A DNA stretch of 64,000 bases from Populus alba (GCF_005239225.2 NC_133290.1:13462204-13526203); one strand, 5' to 3'. Counted from the stretch's first letter, positions 13,007 to 24,744 are shown. Numbers and translations are program-made. The notes: generated by a model not told the origin, from the letters alone.

Positions 13007-13505
13007 TTTTCATTTCAATCTAATAGCTTAAGTTGTTAGGTGAGGTTCCAAGATATAATTTATATTATTCTCTAACATACCTCGTCAAGTGAAAGACTTT
13101 TGAGCTTAAAACTTACACATATTCACATTACCTTGTACTTGATTTTTATCAAATAAATAGGGATAGTGAGATTCGAATTTGTGACCACTTGGTCATTAAA
13201 GCTCTGGTACTATATCAAATAATCATCCCAGCTCAATAGCTTAAGTTTTTAAGTGAGGTCCTAGGATATAATTTATATTTTTCTCTAACACGCCCCCTCA
13301 AGTGAAAGCCTGCTGGACTCGAAACTTGTACAAGCTCACATTACCTTGTGCTTGATTTTTTTATTAAATAAATGGAAATAGTGATATGTAAACTCGTGAC
13401 CGCTTGGTCATTAAGGCTCTGATACCATATCAAATAATCATCTCAACCCAATAACTTAAGTTATTAAATAAAATTTCAATATATGATTTATATTATTCTC
13501 TAACA
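13007..13505 (-). mobile_element. TRIM-like retroelement tandem array (three LTRs, two internal regions)
   Basis: Read on the minus strand, each ~78-bp terminal repeat begins TGTTAGAGAA and ends TTTGATA. It is followed at once by a primer-binding site TGGTATCAGAGC, the classic initiator-tRNA-Met complement of plant retrotransposons. The 137-bp internal region ends in a purine tract (CACTTGAGGGGGCG) abutting the next LTR. LTRs: 13428-13505, 13213-13290 and a degenerate one at about 13007-13077. The PBS is exact at 13416-13427 and has two mismatches at 13201-13212. There is no coding capacity, as expected for terminal-repeat retrotransposons in miniature. The LTR-internal-LTR-internal-LTR order suggests unequal recombination. 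Confidence 0.85.
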
Positions 13506-14117
13506 CTCTTACATCTAAATAATGATTCTTGATTTTATTATTTTTAATATTGAAATCATTAAAAAAATTAATTTAATATTTTTTTAAATAATTATATTTT
13601 TAAAAAGTATTTAAAAGCAGAAATTAGTAGGTTCTAATTCATTAACGATATCTATCCATGTATGAAAGCCTGGAACAAGAAAGCCAGCTTCAGGACAAAT
13701 TGTGCACTGGATGAATTTATGGTTTGATTGATGGTTTGGATCATTAGATTATTTTAATTTAAAAAAAATATTTAAAATTAACCTAATCGAATCTTATTAG
13801 ATTTGATCATACCAAAGAAAAAATAAATCAATTCATCAAATCACTTAAAATTAAACAAGTTGGTGTATAAAATGATTGAAACTAAAACTATGATAATTAA
13901 GAAAGATATTGAGAATGTGTCTAGAAATGAGATTTATGGTGATTTTTTTTTAATGAAATATATTTTTAGGTTATTTTTTTTTTTAATGTTAGTACATCAA
14001 GACCATTAAAAAGCATATAAAAAATATTTATTTAATTTTTTCTATTTTAAAAGCATTTAAAAAAATAAAAGCTACTATAATATTAAATATGCATTGAGTT
14101 TGGTAAGGTTTAAAGTT
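13506..14117. other. Intergenic, AT-rich
   Basis: No gene, RNA or clear element seen; A/T runs throughout. Confidence 0.5.
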
Positions 14118-14285
14118 TATTTAGAGCTTATTTGATATTATCATGATAATTATATTTCAAAGTGTTTTTTATTTGAAATACATTAAAGTAAATTTTTATT
14201 TTTTAAAATTTATTTTTAATATCAGTATCTAAAAATATTATAAAATTAATTTAAAATAAAATAAAATAATACTTTTAAAACACGT
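14118..14285. repeat. AT-rich MITE-like repeat, copy 2
   Basis: Includes TTATTTTTTAAAATTTATTT and TTTTAATATCAGTATCTAAA, a degenerate form of the family core. Confidence 0.6.
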
Positions 14286-14319
14286 AGACAAATTGATATG
14301 CTCAATCTCACGCCATGGC

Positions 14320-14880
14320 CATTTATGTCCTTTCACATGGCAGAGTTTCTAGAAGCCAGTGATCTATCGTTGAGACTCACTTGTGATCTTGAGCCATTGG
14401 ATTTTGTTGTGGACAACGTTTGAGGAAATGATTAGAAATGGAGCATCCATTGTAAAGCTGGAATCGTGATAATTATTATTTTTCAGAGTATTTTGATAAT
14501 ATAAAAAAATTAATTTAAAATAAATAATAAATAATTTTTAAAAAATACTTATAAAACATATAAAAATAAATAAATAGGATATTAATTACCACGGAGCTTG
14601 TCGAGAAGGAAAGTGATAAATAATTATTGTGACGTCAGTAATGAGCTTAGCGATTAGCTTCTAGAAGCATTTGGAGGCCTCACTTGTGAGTTTGTGAATT
14701 CTTTTGAGTTGTAAGTCGCTGTTGATTGAGGTCCCATTAAACAAACAAAAGGAGAGACATCTTTGGGGCTCTTTTTTTGTCCGGCTGTCTCCCTTGGGGA
14801 TGTGGATAGATAGAGAGGATCAGGGTTTAGGAGGTTAGAATGCATCTAGAATGCTGTCGTTGTGAGAGGGACACGTCACT
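14320..14880. promoter_or_regulatory. Promoter-like segment A with heat-shock-type palindromes (duplicated at 18.25-18.61 kb)
   Basis: The segment has two TTCTAGAAGC palindromes (near 14348 and 14660), which fit the nTTCnnGAAn unit of a heat-shock element. It also has a TGACGTCA-type motif near 14630 and an AGGGTTTAGG stretch near 14823. About 100 bp around TGATCTTGAGCC aligns at roughly 70% by eye to 18290-18390, and the parts around the second palindrome align to 18430-18610. An AT-rich block at about 14465-14580 interrupts the homology. I see no convincing ORF. It may drive an unrecognised transcript or be a decayed promoter. Confidence 0.5.
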
Positions 14881-14884
14881 TTAT

Positions 14885-15257
14885 TACCATCTTGGTTTTT
14901 ATAATATTTTTTAAAAAAATCTAAAAATAACCACTATAATCAACACAGTCGTTAATTATAGATTAAAATAATAAAATTAATTTTTTTTTTTTTTAGTTTT
15001 TAACATTTTGATTGTGGGAATTTAACCATAGCTATTTTTTTAATTTAATTTTTATAAAATTAGTTCGATCTTATAATCCAAACATGAGTTTGACATACTA
15101 GTTTAAGTTATTTTGAGGTGTTTTATTTTATTTTAAAAAAATTCTTTAACATTGAGTTGTTTAAGAATTCGGCCTTGTGCTTTTTTTTTTATGACAAGCA
15201 TTCTTTTTTTATATATAGTTATTGTTGTCACATTTTTTTTTAAGATTTGTTTACTAT
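14885..15257. other. Intergenic, AT-rich
   Basis: No gene or recognisable element. Confidence 0.5.
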
Positions 15258-15475
15258 TTATGGTATATTTGATAGTATGGTTGCAATTGTTTTTAAAAGT
15301 GTTTTCGTCCTGAAATGCATTAAAATGATGTTTTTTTATTTTTTATTTATGGCCTGTTTGAGAGTATTTTTAAGACCATCGCATCAAAATGATCCAAAAC
15401 ATATAAAAAAATTAATTTTTAACAATAAAAAAATTAATTTTTATAGAAACACGGGTACAACCACGTTTTCAAATA
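15258..15475. repeat. AT-rich MITE-like repeat, copy 3
   Basis: Has the family's end-type sequence TTTGATAGTATGGTTGCAAT, the GAAATGCATTAAAATGAT block, and GCATCAAAATGATCC, the complement-type form of the core in the 57.6-kb copy. Confidence 0.65.
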
Positions 15476-16440
15476 TTTACTTAACCTCATTGTTTTTTCT
15501 ATCTTATAATTGGGTGGATGTAGATTTTTTTTCCTTTTTTAAAACACATTAGTAGCGATCGATTATCGTTTTTTTATATTATTGGTCTACGACAAAGCGC
15601 AAGTCACCTATCTAGTAATATATTAAATTAAAATATATTTTTGTTATGTTACGAGTCAAATTAATTTTAATTAAACATAAAAAAAACATACAATCATTGC
15701 TAATATATTTTCTAATAAAAAAATAATTTTGAATTCAAAATTTAATACACACCAGAATTTTTTTTTTATATTAAGATAATAATATATTTAATGATATTTT
15801 TTTTTAATATTAAAACTTTAATATATTCATCGACATTAATCTATCAAATTCATGATTTAAATCATGAAACCAATGATACTTTTATATCAAAATAAATTAT
15901 AAAATTTAATTCTCAATCAATATAAAATACTAAATAAATAAATAAAATTCAATTAAAAAAAATCATCCCAAATAAACTCAAACACTTAACCCCATTTCAG
16001 CTAAATCCCCGAGCACTATTCTAATATAATCATAAAATTACAAATCCTTGAATTAGTTGAAAGAGTAATTATAATTTTACATAATTCATTTATTAAAAAA
16101 GATCAAATATTAAATATGTATGAAATCCAACAAACTCTATTTATTTGATACATAAAACGAGCAGTGAATAATGTTGTCCAGTGCAAATAATATCTATTTT
16201 TTTTTTACCGAATAGACGCAAATGCATCTAATAAAAAAAAATTTAATGGAATAAAATTACACAAGTATTATTTATCTGATAATTTTAAAATGGAATATAA
16301 TTTTAAAATGCATCAATCAAAGCTTTGATTTTGTTTTGATATAGCATGCTAGATTCAAAATTAAAAATATTTATCTCTGCACATTGCAACATCACGTGGC
16401 ATGTTTCTGTAAAGAAGCTCAAAATACTACAAACAAAAAA
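15476..16440. other. Intergenic, AT-rich
   Basis: No gene seen. The right end probably contains the 3' UTR of the minus-strand J-domain gene. Confidence 0.5.
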
Positions 16441-16464
16441 AAACTTTCCTAAAACGTCGCCATT

Positions 16465-16893
16465 TTACCAGCACTGATCAGTTTCCCACCGCCGGCTCAG
16501 GGAATGCCCACCGGAAAACCTAACCGGTCTCTTCCTACTACTACTGTAACCCAACGACAAATCATACATAGCACGAGCAGCGGGATCCGACAGCGTTTCA
16601 TAGGCATTACATATCTCAACAAAATCCAGACCGTCCAATTGCTCTCCACCATCACTACCGCTCACATCAGGATGATAAACCTTGGCTAGACTCCTAAACG
16701 CACCCTTAATCTCCATTAACGACGCCGTTCTCTTAACTTGAAGAATCTCGTACAGACTCCGCGACTTCCTCCCTGAGTCAACTCGGAAAGACTCAGCCGC
16801 TAATGTAGACACGGCGGCTTTAATCGAGACTCCCCGGCGGTTCGCCAGCGATGAAAGGACTGGGGAGACGGTGAAGAGTGTTGTTGCATTCAT
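16465..16893 (-). CDS. Plastid J-domain (DnaJ) protein, J11-like
   Basis: A single-exon gene of 142 aa. Residues 1-40 are Ser/Thr/Ala-rich with few acidic residues, as in a chloroplast transit peptide. A J-domain spans about 46-110: SLYEILQV, then [17 protein letters not shown] with the invariant HPD at 74-76 that stimulates Hsp70 ATPase, then [16 protein letters not shown]. There is no Gly/Phe-rich or zinc-finger region, so it is a class C (type III) J-protein. The C-terminus WETDQCW matches what I remember of Arabidopsis AtJ11, a stromal Hsp70 co-chaperone; that assignment rests on memory. The ATG is the first in frame. Confidence 0.9.
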   Translation of the reverse strand: MNATTLFTVSPVLSSLANRRGVSIKAAVSTLAAESFRVDSGRKSRSLYEILQVKRTASLMEIKGAFRSLAKVYHPDVSGSDGGEQLDGLDFVEICNAYETLSDPAARAMYDLSLGYSSSRKRPVRFSGGHSLSRRWETDQCW

Positions 16894-16980
16894 TGAGATA
16901 TGGCTTTAGGGGCAGAACGGGATATTGAAATTTTCAGAGAAATTGAGTTAGCGTGCGAAACGGAGAGGAGAAAAAAGGTG

Positions 16981-16988
16981 ATATATAA
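16981..16988 (-). promoter_or_regulatory. TATA box of the J-domain gene
   Basis: On the minus strand the sequence reads TTATATAT about 90 bp upstream of the ATG, a plausible core promoter distance with a 55-60 nt leader. Confidence 0.5.
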
Positions 16989-17039
16989 GAATCCATAGAG
17001 GAGGAGAGAGAGAGTGGTATTTACTACTTGGCAGCTGGC

Positions 17040-18029
17040 ATTATTGGTCAAGCTTGAGCCATGGCTTGTCTAGCTGTCTTTGACCCTATTGATTATATTA
17101 TAGTTGTCTGATCCAACTTACTAAAAAAAAATTAGATTGGTGACTTGCAAAGCTAACTCGTGGATTATTACATGAATTCAAGTTAATTATTTTTATAAAA
17201 ATAATAATATATTTTTAAAAAAATTATTTTGTATTAATTTTATTAAATATGATCAAATTAATTAAATCATTAAAACATTAATTGGATCATCAATTTTTAT
17301 CATTTTAATATATTTTTTTATTTAACTTGAATCTTAATCTAATTTTAGTTCTAGATTTGAGGTTATGAAATTTATAGGTTATTCATCGAATTCAAATCAT
17401 GTTTAGTATTATAATTACAACTAATATTAATAAGATTTTAATATAGAGACTTAATTATTATTTATGATGTGCGGTTACCAGAATAATTTAAATTATCTAA
17501 TTATATATTTTTTTCTAAATGATTACAATGAACACATGTATAATATACTATTTAACATTTAAGACCAATTTGCCAACATGATACATTTTTTTCTAGATAA
17601 TTACGCACTTGACACAAATATATAATATATTAATTACATTTAAAAATAAGAGTTAAAGTGTTATGATAATTGTGTTATTATCAATAAAAGTAAGGGCATC
17701 GTAGTCCATATAAAATAAAATAAGGATATTAATGGTCTTAAAAAAAACACACAAATATATCTAGCATATAAAGATTGTCTGGTTATCCTCACACCAAATA
17801 TCTCCTAAATTCAATTAAAATCTTAGCAAAGATCAAATCTCTCATACTTCGAAAAAAAATACAAACCTGAAAGCTTTTCAAAGTTTTTTTTTCTCCCTAC
17901 TTTTGCTGACAATCTTTCATTGCTTGGTGTGTGGAGCCATTGACCGGCTGGTATTATCAACCAAAGCGGCTCAAAAGAGTTTTACTTGGAGCCGACACAA
18001 AAAATGGCAACTTTTATAATTTATTCATA
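17040..18029. other. Intergenic, AT-rich
   Basis: Upstream of the J-domain gene; no ORF, RNA gene or well-defined repeat recognised. Confidence 0.5.
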
Positions 18030-18215
18030 CTATCCTCTTCGTTTTTTGTTTTAAAAACATTTAAAAAAAAAAATTAAAAACTTTAATTTTTTCATGTTTT
18101 AAAATAATATTTTTTGGTATTTTTAAATTATTTTAATACACTAATATTAAAAATAAATTTTAAAAAATAAAAAAATATTATTTTAATATATTTTTAAATA
18201 AAAATTACTTAAAAA
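18030..18215. repeat. AT-rich MITE-like repeat, copy 4
   Basis: Core AATTTTAAAAAATAAAAAAA followed by TATTATTTTAATATATTTTT, close to the 1.87-kb and 20.1-kb copies. It abuts promoter-like segment B. Confidence 0.65.
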
Positions 18216-18235
18216 AATAAGTGGAGTACGAAGTA

Positions 18236-18615
18236 GCTATGACGTCACCACATCTTACGTCACTCCATAGCTGATGAAATCAGTGTGCACTTAGAAGCCG
18301 AAGACCTATAGTTAGGAGCTTCCGGTGATCTTGAGCCGCTTGACTTTAATCGAACGGTGGTGGTGGACATGATTGGAATTAATGGACCACCTAACGTAGC
18401 CTGAATCTTTTGTCCTGAAGGAAAATCACGTGTGTAAGTAGAGCTTCTAGAAGCCTTTGTCGGCATCTCTCTGTGGCTCGAGGTCCTTACATACCAAAAG
18501 AGATCAATTTCGTGCTCTTGTTTTCTGGGCTTTATCTACGGAGAGGAGATTAGGGTTTTGGAATTTTGAAAGCATCTATAAAGCTTGTTAGGATTGTAGT
18601 TGTGGGAAGTGGGAA
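18236..18615. promoter_or_regulatory. Promoter-like segment B, homologous to 14.32-14.88 kb
   Basis: Contains two ACGT motifs (GACGTCACC and TTACGTCACT near 18240-18262), a GCTTCTAGAAGCC heat-shock-type palindrome (near 18443), CACGTG near 18428, and ATTAGGGTTTTGG near 18549. It parallels segment A around TGATCTTGAGCC and the palindrome. A 68-codon minus-strand open frame (18260-18466) is rich in Ser and Lys and has no domain; I do not call it a gene. Confidence 0.5.
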
Positions 18616-18619
18616 CCGA

Positions 18620-19270
18620 TCTAGCTACCAATCCAAGAGAGCCTATGTTATTATGCCAGCCTAGTTTTATGAAAATAGTGCATTTCTTTTTTATTTATTC
18701 ATTAATTTTACTAGAGTTTATTACATCAAATTTCAGTTAATTTTGATGGAGTTTATATTTATTATAAATCAACTAAAAACTCCATTTAAATTAAGTTTTA
18801 AATTTTAAATTTCTTAAATTAACTCTTCAAGTCAAACTGGTTTTAACATCCATTCATGCGGGTTTTTTTTTTAATGAGAATGATTATTAATTGCTTATCA
18901 TCTTTAAGAAATTTTGGTAATAATAAATGGGTTTGCTTGGATGATAGATTTAAAATTAAATTCATGTAGTGATCAGATTTATGAGTTTTTAATGAATGGC
19001 ACGGGAGAAAGCGAGTGAGTCTATTTTTTGCTTTCTCATCGCGAAAATAAGGTAGTTATGATCATGGAATTAGAGAGATTCCATTCTCTTTTTGTTAATT
19101 ATATTTTTTTTAGATTAATGAAACAAGTTCTGCAGTGATATTGGTAATATTTTTTTTTGCTGTATATTTTAAATTAGTTATTAATAGAAATGATTGTTCT
19201 CAATAATATAACATTCAATTTATTTATTTTTACTACTGTTTGAGAGCTAAATCGATATTTTGGGATGGTG
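18620..19270. other. Intergenic, AT-rich
   Basis: No gene or element seen. Confidence 0.5.
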
Positions 19271-19271
19271 G

Positions 19272-19665
19272 GATGTAGGAGGTGATCATTTTCTATTTGG
19301 TTCGGTTTTATAAAAAAAATAATAATTAAATTGAATTATAAAAAAAACCGAAACCGATTCAAATCGATCGGTTTTGATTCAGTTTGTTTTTTAGGATAAA
19401 AACCGATTCAAACTAGTTTGGCTCAGTTTTTTCTGGTTTTGTTCTGTTTTTTTTGTTTGGCTCGGTTTTTTTTTCGGGTTTTTTTCGAATTGGGTTTGGT
19501 TCGGTTTAGTTTTTTTGGTTTCAAACTTATAAAACCAAAACTGAACCAAACCACATGGTTTTTTTAAAATTTTAATCGGTTTTCTTTCACGGTTTGGTTT
19601 TTTCGATTATTTTTTTTCTAGTTTTCTCGGTATAATTGGTTTTTCGGTTTTTTTCTCACCTTTAG
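19272..19665. mobile_element. hAT-like non-autonomous element rich in GGTTCGGTTT
   Basis: The left end AGGTGATCATTTTCTATTTG and the right end TTTTTTTCTCACCTTTA are weak terminal inverted repeats (AGGTGA...TCACCT). The body is dominated by C/G-poor GGTTCGGTTT and AAACCGAAACC motifs in opposite orientations. This composition is common in hAT-type MITEs of dicots. No 8-bp target duplication could be confirmed. Confidence 0.55.
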
Positions 19666-19999
19666 TAAGATGAGAGCAGTACAAGAACAATGCTTTATGG
19701 AAAGCTGAAAAGATCTATATATGACATTTGATAATCTTATAAAATGCTACCTAACCAATTATTTACAATTGAGTTGGTTTTAAGCACAAATATATTAATT
19801 ATTGATATAAAAAAACTTACTTTTACTGATAAGAAAATGTTATGAAATTGTGCACATGTATTTTCTCAGTAAATCAAAGTTGCATAAAAAATACCATGGA
19901 AAAACATATTACATAAAGATTTGAATTTGTTTTATAAAATTAATGCTTAATATTTGAAAAATAGGTGTACAATATCTTTTACATGTCATGCCACGAAGC
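19666..19999. other. Intergenic, AT-rich
   Basis: Nothing recognisable. Confidence 0.5.
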
Positions 20000-20205
20000 T
20001 TAGGATGTTGCTTGGAATTGTGTTCCATACTATATTTTACTAAATTTTGATTTTTTTTATTTAAAATTAATTTTTTATGTGTTTTGATTGTTTTGATATG
20101 TTGATATAAAAAATAATTTTTAAAAAATAAAAAAATATTTTAATATATTTCCAAGCAAAAATAACTTTAAAAACAATTATTACCACACTCCTAAACAACT
20201 ATCTA
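20000..20205. repeat. AT-rich MITE-like repeat, copy 5
   Basis: Left end near TGTTGCTTGGAATTGTGTTC, core TTTTGATTGTTTTGATATG, right end CAATTATTACCACACTCC. This right end matches the ATTACCACACTC end of the 57.6-kb copy. Confidence 0.7.
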
Positions 20206-20980
20206 AATTTGACTCAACTCCATTCAAATCGAATCATAGAACAAATCAAATTTCTTTTCTCTTAGACAAAAAAAAAAGGAATCAATATTTTTTGGATAGT
20301 TTGGTGAATTTTTAATTTCATCATTCGATTTTTATCTTATATTTTTTTCAATTTTATTTGTAGTTGGTTTTCATGATTTGTTTGTTTTGCTTCTTATCAA
20401 GTTATCGCGGTCTCGAATAAATATCATGTTATTTTAATTTTATTAATACCTCATTTTAAATGTATATTTTTTATTATCATTCAAATTACATTTAAATTTA
20501 TCACATTCTATATTCTTCTCTACTAAAAACATATTAGCAGCAGCACCTATCTTTTATTTCTATGTTAAAAAACAATAATATGGCTAATAGCGTAGCATGG
20601 GAACAATGATCAGCTAAACATTAACTATAAAAATAAAAATCTAAATCGTCCAAAAAATTCTTTTCTTTTAGAGGTTCACAGATCTAACTTGCAAGTTCAA
20701 TTTTATCCCAATCATAAGATGGGCCAAGAACATTGTTTCACTTTCAAATTCACGACCTCCCCCTTTATTGGAGTGGAGGTACCAACACTGCAACAAAATC
20801 AGATTTTACTGAGAAATAATTAAAAGTTATGCCAGCATTTTATAATGAATGCTATTTTTTATATATACTATAATAATATTTCAAGCATTTGTCTTTGTTG
20901 AGAGGTATACTAGATAGGTGCCTCGTATTATATTATGCCGGAGCTATGCCAAACTTTTTTCAAAACTAATGATAATCTGA
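20206..20980. other. Intergenic
   Basis: AT-rich; no gene or defined element. Confidence 0.5.
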
Positions 20981-22600
20981 AATAACCTAGGTTAAATTAA
21001 ATAAAACTTGAAATGAGATATAAGATTGAAAGAACCCTAAAAAACAAAAAAAAAATATAAAATTCAAGGTCTAATAACCTAATGTTAAAAATGAAAAAAA
21101 AAAAACTTCAAAAAATACAACGTTGAAAATGAAAACCCGGATCAACTTGGGTAACTTAACAAACCAACAACCAACTATGTGATATTGAGATTAAAAAAAT
21201 CAAAATAATGACTTGGTAAAAAACCAAAAGTTCAATAAAAAACTTCAAAAAAAACTCTAAGGTAATGGGTTAACTTTACCAACCCGCTCTCGGAATAACT
21301 AAATAGTAAGAAAAGTGAAAAAATAACAAAGCTCAATGGCAAATAATTTAATGCAAAATGATGAAATTGAAAAAAAAAATAAAAATTCAAGAAAAAAATC
21401 CGAGTTAACTTGAGTTAACTTAACTAACCTGCCACATGCGACACGAGATTGGGATGGAAAAAAAAATAGACTTAAAAAAAAAAACCAAACAAAAATGACC
21501 TAAGTTAAATAATAATAAAAAAAACATTGCGAATGAAAATACAAGCTGAACCAAGTTAGCTTGATCACCTTGCTCTCGAAATAACAAAACAGAAAGAGAA
21601 GCGAAAAAATGACAAAACTCAAGGGAAAATATTTTAATGCAAGACAATGAAATTGAAAAAAAAAAAAATCATAAAAAATTAATGAAAAAACCTGAGTCCA
21701 CCAAAGTTAGCTCAAGTGATCTACCACTCGTGACATGAGACCAGGCTAAAAAAATTAGATTTTCAAAAGAAGAACATAGCAAAAAAGACCGAAGTCAAAT
21801 AAAAAAACAATGAGTAAGAAAATGAAAACTAACTCGGATTAGCTTGATTAACCTGCACTTGAGATAACCCAATAGAAAAAAAAAGTGAAAAATCACATAC
21901 TTCAAGAGCCAATAATTTAACGCAGTGTATGAAATTGTTTAAAAAAAATAAATTTCATAAAAAGAATTGAGGGGAAAAAAATCTAGGCAACTATGGTTAA
22001 CTTAACTAACCTAATATTCGGGATATGAGATCGTAATAACTTAATAAAAAGAACAACGCAAAAAACAATGAAACTAAGGGCATAATAACCACATGTCAAA
22101 TATAGATGAATTTGAAAAAAAAGAAGAAGTTAATTTTCAATAAAGGACTACCTTGTTAGAAGGTAACCACGAAAAGATAACAAAGTAAAATATCTAAACG
22201 TAAAACAATTTAAAACCCAAACATGATATATATATATATAGGAGTTAAATTGGAAAACAGAAAAAAACTAAGAAAATGATATAAAAAAAGGTTGTTGAAA
22301 GAATAAGGACCAAAACCGCATAAAAATCCAAGTGAAACTAAATGTTGAGGGACAAAATTGAAAAAACATTAAATCAAGAAAAGGATAGTAATATAGTAAT
22401 CAAAAGAATGAGGACAAAAAATAAATTAAAGAAACAATTGCTATAAAATTAAAAAGGATGTAATTGCAAAAAATACTAATAAAAAAAATATAAAGCATGG
22501 AAATAGAGCAATTAAAAGTAGAGAGACCATATTGGATAAAAAATCAAATGGAATAAAATACCCAATGATGAAATTAAAAAATATCCAAACTTTAAAAAGT
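20981..22600. repeat. Degenerate tandem array, period about 265-290 bp, A-rich
   Basis: Motif GTTAACTTAACTAACC with a following ATGAGAC/CGAGATT recurs near 21139, 21404, 21691 and 21983. A companion block (CTCTCGAAATAAC ... CAAAACTCAAGGGAAAATA ... ATGAAATTG) recurs near 21261, 21547 and 21832, with a weaker one near 22142. Each unit is padded with variable A runs. From about 22200 the units decay into AATTGAAAAA / AGGGACAAAATTG phrases. No ORF persists. This looks like a lineage-specific minisatellite or LTR-derived repeat. Confidence 0.75.
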
Positions 22601-24165
22601 ATCAAAAGCCAAATAAACAATAATTAAAAGAAAAGGAACCAAAATCAATAAGATTACAAACCAAATGACACAATTAATTTTTTAAAGTTCAAGGTGTGTT
22701 TTTCTAGAAAATAAGATAGAAAAAATAAAAGAAAGAAAAAACATTTACTGCAACCTAATCAAATATCCTTCGTGAGCATGCACAACAACTCTAGAAAGAG
22801 GACGATGCGCTACTCCTAACACCATGACATAAGCAGGATTTTGGCCACCCCACGATCCCTCATGTACTGTTTAAATGATACGGAGGTCATGATGCGCTGT
22901 GTCAATAGCTTTTTTTTTAATAATATATAAAAACTTAACATTACCAAGCCACCCCTAACAAAGCTTTAAAATAACAACAAAACCAGTAAAAAAAGATAAA
23001 AATATCCTCGCCTTTGTTTTTTTTTAATTACAAGGTTAATTCTGCTATTTTACTTTTTAAAACAAGAAAAAGATGAAGAAGCCCTTCAATGCATGCATAT
23101 TTTTTTTTTTCAAGGGCATGATCGTAACTCAACTATTTATTTTTTTAATAAAAAAGGCAAAAGAGCCCTTTACCTAGAGATTATTATTCTTTTTTTTTTT
23201 TTGGCTTTTTATAGAAAAATAATCATTACTATGTAACATATCATTTTTTACCATTTAATTTTGCAATAATATTTAATTTTGAAATAACAAATGTATGTCA
23301 TGAAAAGAGACATTTCTTTCCCCAATTCCATGCTTAAATCAATTTTTTTAATGGGAAAGGTAAAATTATATTTATATTGTTTGAATTCATAGTTTCTTTG
23401 TGTTTCGAGCTACGGTAAAAAAAGTTTTTAGCTCATTTAGTTTTTTTGCTTTTTAAATATTTAATAAAGGGGATGATTGAACGTATGCTGTTTACAATTT
23501 AGCTACAGAGTTACAACGGTGGAGAAGTTCATGATCAATGGGTCGGGTTCACTCTGTAATCTTGAACTAGCCTTTTGCAACAGGTGTAGTCTATTGGGCT
23601 TCTGTTTTGCTCCAAGCTGTAACAAGCTTAGGCCCAATGACACTCAACTGGGCCTGTGGCCTCCATCAATGAGATTTCTTGTTTGCTTTTGAAAATAAGC
23701 CAATTTTTAAATTAATATTTTTTTATTTTTTTAAAATTATTTTTTATATTAACGATTAAAAAAATAATTTTTTAATTTTTTTTTCAAAATTTGCCTATCC
23801 CCATTTGAAAAACAGAATTTAGAATTTTTCTTTTTCCAACCTTCTTCACGAGTGAATATTTTAAATCTAATACATGACTTCAAACAAATATCAATGGGGT
23901 TTGGAATTCTAGTATTTTTTGGTGTGTGCCATTTTTTTCATATTAATATGCAATCCACTAGTTAAATATTTTTTTTTCATATTGTTATGCAATTATTGCT
24001 TTCATTTTTTCATATTTTAGAATAAAAATTTAGAGGGATTGTGAGAAAATCTTTTCATAAATATATTAATCAACGAGCTAGATAATTGACTAGAGAAAAA
24101 AAAAAAAATACCAATTATGATGTAAATTATACTTTTAGGAAAGGTTTAATTAAAATCCTAACTCA
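22601..24165. other. Intergenic, repeat remnants
   Basis: Continues from the array. A G/C-richer island (about 22745-22900) resembles retroelement debris. A 71-codon frame at 23477-23692 has no domain. The first arm of a direct repeat lies at 23978-24140. Confidence 0.45.
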
Positions 24166-24502
24166 ATGATATTTGAAATTGTAATCCAGCTATACTTTTT
24201 AAAATTTTTGATTTTTTTTAATTTTAAATCATGTTTTGTATTTTTGTATCATTTTAATATGTTAATGTCCAAAATAAAATAAAAAAATATATATTATTTT
24301 AATATATTTACAAGTAAAAATATATTTTAAAATTAATTTTTCATATTGTTATGCAATTATTGTTCTTTTTCATATTTTAGAATAAAATTTTAGAGGGATT
24401 GTGAGAAAATCCTTTCATAAATATATTAATTAACGAGCTAGATACTTGACTAGAGAAAAAAAAACAAGAATACCAATTATGATGTAAATTATACTTCTAG
24501 GA
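23978..24502. repeat. Direct repeat of about 160 bp flanking a MITE-like block
   Basis: Arms 23978-24140 and 24342-24502 share CATATTGTTATGCAATTATT, TAGAGGGATTGTGAGAAAAT and ACCAATTATGATGTAAATTA with about 90% identity by eye. The ~200 bp between them is another AT-rich MITE-like copy (about 24170-24335). Confidence 0.85.
24170..24335. repeat. AT-rich MITE-like repeat, copy 6
   Basis: Core GTATCATTTTAATATGTTAA and TATATTATTTTAATATATTT, placed between the two arms of the 160-bp direct repeat. Confidence 0.6.
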
Positions 24503-24744
24503 AATTCTAAGAATTAGAGGGTAAAATTAATATAAAAAATAGTTTGGGTGCAAGGTTTCAGCTATATATATAGTTGAAGGGCATTTTTGAGTTTTGCCCT
24601 AATTTATATTTAATTCAAAAATAAAAAAGAAAACCAAGAAACTTAAAAAATTAAATATCAAGAAACATAGTAGGGCTTAGCAAGCAAGTGGGTCCTACTA
24701 TGAACCAAAAAAGAAAAAGAAAAAGAAAAGAAAAATCTAGCAAA

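Noticed and set aside
13078..13427. Possible tRNA gene because of GATTCGAATTTG and CTCTGATACCA strings
   Set aside because: No cloverleaf forms around them. They are explained by the TRIM-like internal region and its primer-binding site.
18260..18466. 68-codon minus-strand frame in promoter-like segment B
   Set aside because: The homologous region at 14.3-14.9 kb does not keep this frame, so coding is unlikely.
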